Below, in pieces: positions 1 through 9,000 of a DNA stretch of 64,000 nucleotides. Made by a program: the position numbers and the translations under genes. This stretch comes from Yamadazyma tenuis (lineage: Eukaryota > Ascomycota > Pichiomycetes > Serinales > Debaryomycetaceae). The DNA is taken from NCBI RefSeq assembly GCF_029203305.1, contig NC_089461.1, positions 1,426,001 through 1,490,000 on the forward strand, read 5' to 3'. The number at the start of each line of letters is the position of its first letter. Within the stretch, counting starts at the first letter, position 1. The notes below the pieces were generated by a model. The model was given only the letters and a program-made list of their open reading frames with translations, did no database searches and was not told the DNA's origin.

Positions 1-1110
1 ATTGCAAAGCTTTTATAATGTCAACACCAGAAAAAATACTCGGGTTAGCGAAAAAATAAAGTTGTAGTTTTTGTGTTTCTTTGTTTGCAGCCTGTAAACT
101 GTGCGGTTCAAATTTTTACGTGTGGAAGGAGGAACCAAAAATCGTGGATTGAAATAATCGGCGTGTTCTTTTTTGGCGTGGGTATCACAACACTAGTTTT
201 CAAATTCTTGAAAGACTACCGGTTGACAACCGTTGGAAGGGGTTTATATATTTGAAGGAGAAGCTTAAAATGACACTCTGGCACCTGCACCCACACACCC
301 CCTATCGCTTGCAATCAAACACTTGTTCTAACAGTCCCAGTCCCTCATACTGCAGATAACCCGCAGGCACTAAATAGGGCGTGTAAACCCCCTAAATTAT
401 CGAAGCCCACTCCTGACACGTAAAACGGGTAAAATAGTTTTCGTGTTGGGAGTATAGACAGAAAAGGGCAATATAATTCAAGTGGAAACAATGTATCACC
501 ACAATACAACCACTATTGTACTTTTATAAACGGATTTCTTTGGTCTAGTTTGTTGAATTTTTGGGATTGGGAAACAATGCTATGTAGTTCATCAATGAGC
601 CCTTACTGCAACAAAGATGTGCAGTTTGGACTTAATAGTAGGGTTGGTTTTATGACAGGAGAGATCCACAAAGGGTTTAATTCACGACATGCAATGATTT
701 CGATAATATTTAATCTTACCTGCTTCATATTTTGCTGAAACCTTGATTAATCTCTGAAAGTCCTTGCTACATTTAACCGTTTTAGGAATCGTGGTCAGAA
801 GCAAATAATTTTGCGGTCGTGAAGAAGGAGGTTAGTGAGAAATAATAGGTTTAAAAACAAGGGTGGCTGCGGCACTAAATCACCTATACCATTGAGGGTG
901 TCTACACAAGATATATGTCAAGTACAATTGCTCTTAACTACAAAGACCCTACGGTGTTCAAGGAAACTTCAAGACGAGCAAGAGTCTACTGGGTTTATGG
1001 GTCATTAGTTTCCTTTAAGTATACGTAAACCCAGGTCTGGGAGTCCACAAGTTGTGAAATGATTAAATAACTACATGACCACCCTTCTTCAGGACCGATG
1101 TTTTGATATC
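1..1110. other. Gene-free left edge
   Basis: No convincing coding sequence is visible on either strand; the two reading frames of about 60 codons have no family resemblance. A TATA-like run (tatatat, 245-251) and a CA-rich stretch with a Rap1/Tbf1-like look (cacccacacacccc, about 288-301) could belong to the promoter of a gene lying off the left edge. The right part is the downstream flank of GCV1. Confidence 0.5.
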
Positions 1111-2292
1111 TTACTTGTAGAAGTTGTTCTGGATGAATGGTAATTTGGCAACAATACCCGGCCTCTTTTTACCTCTCACTTCCACGTCCACACTGGCCCC
1201 GATCTTGACTTTCTTATCGATGTAAGCCTGTCCAACGTTATGTCCCAAGATAGGGGACAATAAACCAGAAGTTACAACACCAACCTCTTCTCCGCTTTGT
1301 GTATCGAAGATCTTAGACCCAGATCTAGGAGCAGGTCCAGTTGTAGTGATACCGATTCTTCTGCGAGGAACAGACTTCTTATCGTTAATCTGTTGAATAA
1401 TCCTGTCATATCCATTGAACTTTTGGCTATCAGTGACATTTCTTCTAGTCTTTGGGATCAACCAAGTCAAGGAGGCTTCAACTGGGGTAATCTCTTCAGT
1501 CAAGTCGTTCCCATAAAGGCACATCCCAGCTTCTAGTCTCAAAGAGTCTCTTGCAGCTAATCCAATAGGTTGAACAACATCGGGTTGTTCGTCAACGAGA
1601 CTTTGGAAAAATTCGTTACTCTCTTGGATTTCATCTTTGGAACTTGAGGGAATCGACAATTCAAATCCATCTTCACCAGTGTACCCAGTTCTTGATATTT
1701 GAATCTGGGAGCTTATAAGGGAATTAATCCCGGTCCTCACCATAGCACCAAACTTCAATTTTGATAAGTCGTACGACGAGTATTTTGATAAGATTTCAGC
1801 GGCTTTAGGACCTTGGATTGCTAATAACGTGCTTTCAAAAATACTATGATTGACATCATCATAGTCTGCCAAAGTGCTGTTGATGAAGGCAAGATCTTTC
1901 TCACGACATCCGGCATTGGTTACCATGTAGTATTCACCTTCTGTCACTTTGGTGATAATACAATCATCAATGATCCCTCCTGTCTCATTGAGTAAAACAC
2001 TTAAGCTGGAGGTGTTAGGCAGCAAACCTGAAAGATCAATGGGGGTCATTTTCTGCAACACCAGAACCGCATACCTGCCTGTGAAAGTATGTTGTAACAT
2101 ATGACTCACGTCAAACAACCCAACTTTGGATCTAACCCATTTATGTGAATCAATGTGTGATAAACCCTTGTACAAGATAGGCATCTCGAAGCCCGCGTAA
2201 GGAACAAATTTGGCCCCGTATTTGACATGGCTTTTGTATAATGGAGTTCTAATCAAAAAGCTGGTGGAATTGTGTCTTACTGTTCTAAGCAT
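1111..2292 (-). CDS. GCV1: Glycine cleavage system T protein (aminomethyltransferase), mitochondrial
   Basis: Transfers the aminomethyl group carried on lipoyl-H protein to tetrahydrofolate, releasing ammonia and 5,10-methylene-THF, as part of the mitochondrial glycine decarboxylase complex. The 393-aa protein matches the T-protein family along its whole length: GLFDVSHM near residue 60, GGIIDD, VTNAGCREKD, RTGYTGEDGFE, and the C-terminal GKKRPGIVAKLPF. The ATG at 2292 is chosen because it begins a Ser/Arg-rich presequence (MLRTVRHNSTSF) right before the conserved domain. The frame stays open upstream but that stretch does not look like a transit peptide. Upstream lie three TGACTC elements (2367-2401), consistent with general amino acid control by Gcn4. 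One CTG codon (2062-2064) sits where the family is usually polar. Confidence 0.95.
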   Translation of the reverse strand: MLRTVRHNSTSFLIRTPLYKSHVKYGAKFVPYAGFEMPILYKGLSHIDSHKWVRSKVGLFDVSHMLQHTFTGRYAVLVLQKMTPIDLSGLLPNTSSLSVLLNETGGIIDDCIITKVTEGEYYMVTNAGCREKDLAFINSTLADYDDVNHSIFESTLLAIQGPKAAEILSKYSSYDLSKLKFGAMVRTGINSLISSQIQISRTGYTGEDGFELSIPSSSKDEIQESNEFFQSLVDEQPDVVQPIGLAARDSLRLEAGMCLYGNDLTEEITPVEASLTWLIPKTRRNVTDSQKFNGYDRIIQQINDKKSVPRRRIGITTTGPAPRSGSKIFDTQSGEEVGVVTSGLLSPILGHNVGQAYIDKKVKIGASVDVEVRGKKRPGIVAKLPFIQNNFYK

Positions 2293-2366
2293 TTTTACAA
2301 TGAATAAGTGGGACAGGAATTTATTGAAAAACCAGAAAAGTCGGATGGTTGATATATAAAGGCATA

Positions 2367-2401
2367 TGACTCTGAATTTGACTCGGTGCGTACCAGAGTC
2401 A
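2367..2401. promoter_or_regulatory. Cluster of three Gcn4-type TGACTC elements upstream of GCV1
   Basis: TGACTC occurs at 2367-2372 and 2379-2384 on plus, and as GAGTCA at 2396-2401. All three lie 75-110 bp upstream of the GCV1 ATG. TGACTC(A/T) is the core of the bZIP factor Gcn4. Three copies in 35 bp is well above chance, and GCV genes are amino-acid-responsive in yeasts. Regulation itself is inferred. Confidence 0.6.
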
Positions 2402-2437
2402 ACTGGTAGGTTCAATTTGACTGCGAAAAGAAATCAA

Positions 2438-2773
2438 TTAGCTTAATCTCAACCTCACTCTGAAAGACCCCATTACCACAAAACTCGCCACGATGAGATA
2501 TATGAAGAATCCAACAAGGGTGTAGAAGAGATACAGGTGGACTTTGAGGCGATTCTTTTTGTGTTGATCGAAATCCTTTACCAATTGAGATGATCGATAT
2601 ATCGATACCTCATAAGAAAGTATGCCAATACATACCAACCACATGAGTGGGAATACCAACAGAACAGCTAAAAGAATTTTAAGGCTCTTTGAGTGCTTTG
2701 ACTTGAACGTGCAGGGATGACAGTCACAAAACTCTGGCTCTTCTAACCCAAATTCGTAGTACAAAGGTGTCAT
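2438..2773 (-). CDS. Small two-pass membrane protein of unknown function
   Basis: A 111-aa protein I do not recognise. The N-terminal tail of about 30 residues contains an acidic part and a Cys/His cluster (EFCDCHPC). Two hydrophobic segments follow, at about residues 33-56 (ending LMWLVCIGIL) and 80-105 (LFYTLVGFFIYLIVASFVVM), separated by a basic/polar loop of about 25 residues. This suggests a hairpin membrane protein with both ends on the same side. No cleavable signal peptide is evident. The ATG at 2773 is used; the frame runs a few codons further upstream without another ATG. It lies between GCV1 and TEL1, divergent from TEL1. The clear TM pattern and absence of stops support a real gene, but the function is unknown. 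Confidence 0.65.
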   Translation of the reverse strand: MTPLYYEFGLEEPEFCDCHPCTFKSKHSKSLKILLAVLLVFPLMWLVCIGILSYEVSIYRSSQLVKDFDQHKKNRLKVHLYLFYTLVGFFIYLIVASFVVMGSFRVRLRLS

Positions 2774-3090
2774 TTTATGGGTCAAAGGAGTAGCTACTTG
2801 TAGGACTTTTCTATTAGATGATTATATCGGGGGCTTCTTCATTCACACACATACTCATGCTTCTTTTATAGTTGGAATGTTTTTGATTGTCGTTGTCGCA
2901 GGTTGAGTATGTAAATTACCTTATTGGGTTCTGCCAATAGGCATTTTTGCTCTGTCAATTGAGACACACACATATAGGCAGGTTTCTTATCTGAGTACCT
3001 AGTGGATCCTTCGTAATGAGATTCATGCTTTCAATCTGTTTGTACTAGAAGTGTGACTCTTTTCTTTGCCAGAAAACGAATGTCGACTCC
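2774..3090. other. Divergent intergenic region between small membrane protein gene and TEL1
   Basis: About 317 bp shared by two divergently transcribed genes. I see A/T-rich promoter-like sequence but no motif I can assign. Confidence 0.5.
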
Positions 3091-6000
3091 ATGATTATTT
3101 GCAGCATCAAAAAGATCAAACAGTCGCGTATCGATAAAATATTCACTGATGAGGTAATGTTAGGTGATAGGGAAGTGATCCAGCTTTTGGAGTCTACAAA
3201 GTCCACTGATAGAAACAAAGGACTCAAAAGACTCTCCGCCAAACGTTATTCAAGTGACATCAAGCAGATGATGGAGCTTTGCAAGGCATTGATCCATTTT
3301 ATTGAGTTTGAATGTCTCCACAAGACGTCAACCTCACAAGGACGAAGAGCAAGTGCTTGTTGGTCATTAAGAGAGGCGATCGAAGGAATAATAGATTACT
3401 TTCCTCCTCGTGCATCAGTATTGATGACATTGTTGACGATGATTTTGACAATTGCAAATGGTGAATTCCTCGATAATATCCTACCTGTCATAACCATTAT
3501 TTTGAAACAGCAGTACGTGAGAGAACATTTCAACGAACAAATGTGGAAGTCTGCTATTGGGTTCTTCACAAGCTCCTTGCAAAAAGAGAATGATACAAGC
3601 TTAGATGAGAACTTAATCAAGGGGCTTATCGTTCTTCTCAATACGAATGACGTTGTCTATTCAGTGATATACTCACTAGATATCAAGCTGTTAATTGACT
3701 CGTTACAGACGGTTTTAGTGAGAGGTCACAATAGTGTATCACTTTGCTCAAGTATTCTTGTTCTTATCAATCGCTTTTTGGCTGTGCTATCCTGCGAACA
3801 GTACCCGTTACTCGTTGAACTAGTTGAAATGGGATTTAGACTATTATCGTTGAACAAATACAGTTTTGGGAATAGACACGGAATAAACCAAGAAACAATT
3901 GACTTCTTAAACTCAGAGGCTGTGTATTTTGAGATTGACAACCTAATAGACACCCAGTCAGACTCATTATCTCAGTTATCTGATGTGATATCTGCTTACG
4001 TTGCTGCTAGTATTGATGATCTAGTTTCTACAGGAAAACCACTCTTTGTTCAAAATGTTGGAATTATAGTAGATCATATCCCCGTGGATGGTTATGGACT
4101 CAATACAATTCAATGGAATAATAATGGAGACAAATACTATGGTAAAGATGACGATAGTATTTGGTTTTTTTTCGTCGGCCTTTCGAAGCTAATTCAGTAC
4201 TTCTACAGGATCAACAATGGATCAGCCTCACCAAATACCCTTGGAATAGAAGAAATTCAAGGTGAAACACTCTTAATGACTCAGAAACAGGGGTCTAAAA
4301 GGAAGAAAAGAAAACTATCACCTTCCACCTTGGGTTCATTGAAACAGTCATTTGACGAATACGAATTTGTCCAGCAGTTGATGGCTTCGAACAATGGTAA
4401 ATATCATCAGGTTGGACTTCAATTGATGATACTCATGCTTGAGTTATATCCCATTACTATTGGGTCTGCTATTGGTGGTGAAAGCAATGCTGGTGCTACT
4501 GAGTCAAGCACAGACACTGAAGACTTGGATTTTGGGACGTCTGTATTGTTTACTTCTTTTTTGACGAATGACGAGGACAGCATTGTTACTGCTATCCTTT
4601 CTTCTTCAAATGACAAAAGTTTGACAATTTGGTCCTTAATAGCTTTGAATTCGTTTTTGTGCAACATAACGAGCTGCGATTATTCATTATCCAGTGATAC
4701 AATCCGACTGATATTCAAGTTTATCTTGCCCTTTGTGCGGATAGAACAATACAGCGAGATTTCTTGTAATATCTTGTATCATTTGGTTGAATTTGTGATG
4801 GTAAAAGAAGTTGATCCTAAGACTATATCTGATGCTTCCTTGATTAATCAAGTTCAAAACATCTATGAATTAGCGAATTTTTTGGGCCCCACGAGTTTGA
4901 ATGATTCCAGCTTAAAGTTTTGGCTTGCATTTTGCAAGTTAATCAAATTCTTGGGATTAAACTTACGACAATTTCAAAATGTGGTTACAAATTGGTTCCT
5001 TCATAAATGGGACCAGGTGTTCGACATCGAAAAGATTGATTTCAAAATCACTCTTACGAATTTCCACATATATGCTTACTGGTTGACTTCTTCGGAGGAT
5101 CAATGGCACACAATCAATGAACTCAATGAGAAACAAATCCACCCACTTCTAACAACCAGGAATAAAGCTATAAGAGACTTTGCTTGGAGTTCCAAAACTT
5201 TATTCTCCAATGATAGGCCCGGTTCTAACATCAAAGGTTACATGATAGAACGACTTAACAAGGATGAGGCTTTTGATTCTGTTATATCTAAGTTTTTTGG
5301 ATTAATACATGGGTTTGGGCGGATGAGCTCGTACGAACATATGGACAATTTTCTTCGCTTCAGATTGATAGCCCTGCGTCTTTCTTTGTTCGAGAATGGA
5401 TACAAAATGGTCATGAACTACAGGCCAGACTCAGTTTCAATGCAGCTTCTAAATGCTGAAAGTCTAGACAAAATAATATCTGCGCAAGGCCATCAAGATT
5501 ATCATGCATTAATAATAGAAGATACTTGGGATAAAATTATGATGACTTTGGGATATAAGGATATTAAAATAGATCTTCTTACTATTGAAGCAGCCTTTCA
5601 ACTTCAGCATCCAGATTTGAAGGAGATGCGTACGATTTTGGCGATAGTTGAAGGGAATCCCAAATTGGGGCTTGCCCACGAAACAGATTTAGTTAAATGC
5701 TTAATGGGGCCACTGCTCGACGCCTCCTTGATTTTGATATTCAGGTTATCTGAGATCCCTCTTGTTTCCAATAGCAGGGATATCGGAGTCAAGTGTCTCT
5801 TTCTACTCGGTGAAAAGTTTTTGAATAATGTGCTCTATGAAAGAAACGAATTGATGCTTGTTTCAACATGCAGGTGGGTTGGAAACATGGCTCTTAATTT
5901 GTCTACTGAAAGTGTGGTCCTTGATGTTCTAGAATGGCTCATTTTGGCAGCAGATAGGCGTTTGATGCATACCGAGACTTCTTGCACCGAATATGCCCGC

Positions 6001-9000
6001 ATGCTTTTAAAAATATTGCAGCCAAAGTACGATGAGAAAGGTGAACTTCTAATTCTCGATTTGAAAGGTCGGGTTGAGGTTGACACTGTCAAAAGCTCTT
6101 TCTTAGATTATTTCAGATCAATAACTTCCGACAGCAGAATAAGCTTGGTAGATGATATTAATGATCTTTTATCCAGTTTGAGATCTACAAAAGAGCAGAT
6201 CGAGTTTTACAAGTCTTTGATTAATTGTTTCCAGTCGAAAAATTCAACGGGAGATATTGGTTATATCCTATTTTTGTCGTTGATTTCAGTGATCAACTTC
6301 GAGATTGTCAAGTCAACAATATTCAATCTTTTAGAGATTGGATTATACAAACCTTTGGAGAACAGTGTACGGAAAGCTTTGCAGATTATTCGGAAAAACT
6401 GTTCGGCTGGTAGTATCAAGCAAATTTTCCAGTTAGCACGACTTCCAATATTCAAATCATGGTACCTTCATTACAGGCTGTTCAACAAATTCCCTTTCAA
6501 GTATTTGGGATATGATAAAAAACTATTCTATGATCTATATAAGAGTGAGCTTTTAAGCGTGGTGATTGCTTCAAATTCCAATCTATATGAGGAAGAAATC
6601 AACGCCCTCATGAATACCAAGAAGCAATCACTAATCAGCGAGTCACTACCTTTGGCATTTGCATTAGCTTATATTCCTGGGGGAATTAGGAATGAAGTTC
6701 AGAAAAGACTAATTCATTTGAGTGAGGAAGATATTGGTAAGCAGCTAGCAAGAAGTTTGGATTTGATAGTCTTAGAAGTCTTAAGATTGGTGGATACCTC
6801 CGATTTATCTTTGGCAATCGATTACACGAAAATAAGCTGTAACTTTACAAGTTTCTACAACACAAATCCAAACTACATATCTATGAAATCAGGACTAGAG
6901 CTTGTAAGCCACCTTTCAAGAAAATTCTATTCTTATAGAGACTTCTGGAACACTAAAAGATTGTACTTCTTCTTTCGGAAGTTGATAATCGATCTTGAAG
7001 AATGCATTAGCCTTGACCAGAAACATACTTGCTTGAGAAGAATAATTCTTGTATTGATACTAAGTAAAAAAGATTCAGAAACAAAGTTTAGTGTCTTGAA
7101 TGATAGGGTATTGGCTTGTTTGGTAGAAAAGGTTTTACCACTTGTACATGTCAAGCGATTTGCTTCTGATATTGTAAGTTTCTTCGCTTTGCTTGAGTTG
7201 AACACTTTTGATGAACAGGATGAATATACCGACTCGCTTGAGTACAACAGTTTGGTAATATCAATATTATCGACTCTAGTGCCAACGAAAAATTCTCTGG
7301 TAGATTCAAAAGGTGTTTCAGATATACTTGAGGCCCTTGCATGTTCCAAGAAACAGTTTGAAGATATTATCAGCCTGATACTCCAAATTTGTGATGATCG
7401 TCATGACACATTGAGTCCAGTTGATATTGTGCCCCTTGTGAGTTTCAAAGTGAATGGGTCGTTTGAACCAGGTCTCAAGATTTGCTCCTTCTTAGCCAAC
7501 AAGCAGGAACTTATTGGAACGAGTTCCAGAAGTTTTATTAATGCTGTGATGCAAACTTCCATTAGCACTTTCTCAGATGCATTCAAACAAATTTGTGCAA
7601 AAACACTTAGTGATGAATATTTCAACCAAGGTTTGACTATTGATACAAAAGTATTGGATAGAGTATACGAGTTTGATGATATTGAAGGTGTCAAATACAT
7701 TGATAAAATAATAGGGCATATATTCGACTACCAAATATCATCAGACTACAGCATTTCTACATTAGCAGACTTAACGGTTGGTCAACTATTGGAAATAGAA
7801 GAGTCCGTTATTGCATCTGTTGATGAGAATAAAAAAGAATACATTACGAAATGGCCAGAGACACTCATTAGCAGTTTTTTCAAAAGATCAGTGGAGTTGG
7901 AAAGGAAAAGTACAGAAGATGATTTAGAAAAGTGGGTCACTCAAGTTTTCATAAACATTATTGATGGTCTACCTAAACCGCAAGAACAGTTCTTTAGGAT
8001 TATCAAAAACTTTGGACATTGTAACAAACAGTTTATTCAAAGATGTCTACCTTACCTTACTTGTTATTATCTTGAGGCAAAGTGTTCAGAAGATAAAGTG
8101 ATTACATTCGTGAATGAATTCTTAGAAAACAGTGCATTACATTCCAGAAATCTGACTGAATTGATTTTGAAGTTGATTCTTTTGGTAAGGCAGGAAGCAC
8201 GCAGAGGAGTTCCCACTTTCCTGATAGTATATGAGAGGCTTGACATTGAAAAAGCTTGTTCAGCTGCTTCTAAATTCGATTTTTTTAAGACTGGATGGTT
8301 ACTACTCGAGGACAATCACCAGAGAACTAAACTCTCCAAATTACAAGGAAAGAATAACTGGTACGAAAGAGATTATATCTTAAGAATTTTTGAATCTATT
8401 GATTGTGAAGATATAATGAATGGCTTTCCACAAAAGAACACTTTGGATTCTGCTTTAAGCTTGATGAGGAAGGGGATAGAATTTAAGTCAACAGAAAGAA
8501 CGAAATATGAGCTTGGAAAGCTTGAAACGAACTTTATTTTGAATAAAAGTCTGAATACAAGTAATTTGTTGGAAGCCATGTTAACTGATGGTTTGACAGG
8601 GACTTCGAAAGTGCTCGGGGAAAGCATGAATCTTAATGATACCACCCACTGCAACTATGAGTGGGCCTGGAAATTGAACAACTGGACTCTCCCCATTCCC
8701 CAAAAACCAAAATCGAATCATGAATTCATTTACAAATCTTTGAGTATCGTCAAAGATCAACAGGCGGTCCTAACGGAAAGTGAAGACTCTAATTTGACTC
8801 TGGAAATTCAGACTAAACTCAATTCAGTTTTAGTTGATGCAGTGAACCGAAAGGATACGATTTTGAACATTCACGATTACAAAAGTTTACATCTCAACCT
8901 TGAAGACTTCTATTCCACATTGTCCATTTTGAACCTCATTTTGAAGTGCTGCAGCAACACAGACATCCAATTTAAGGAGTATGAACAGTTTAAAGATTGT

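Noticed and set aside
73..738. Two frames of about 60 codons near the left edge (73-255 and 550-738)
   Set aside because: Short, with no family resemblance and no supporting context.
2293..2415. N-terminal extension of GCV1 to 2415
   Set aside because: The extra 41 residues contain the Gcn4-type sites in DNA and are not presequence-like; the start at 2292 gives a normal transit peptide.
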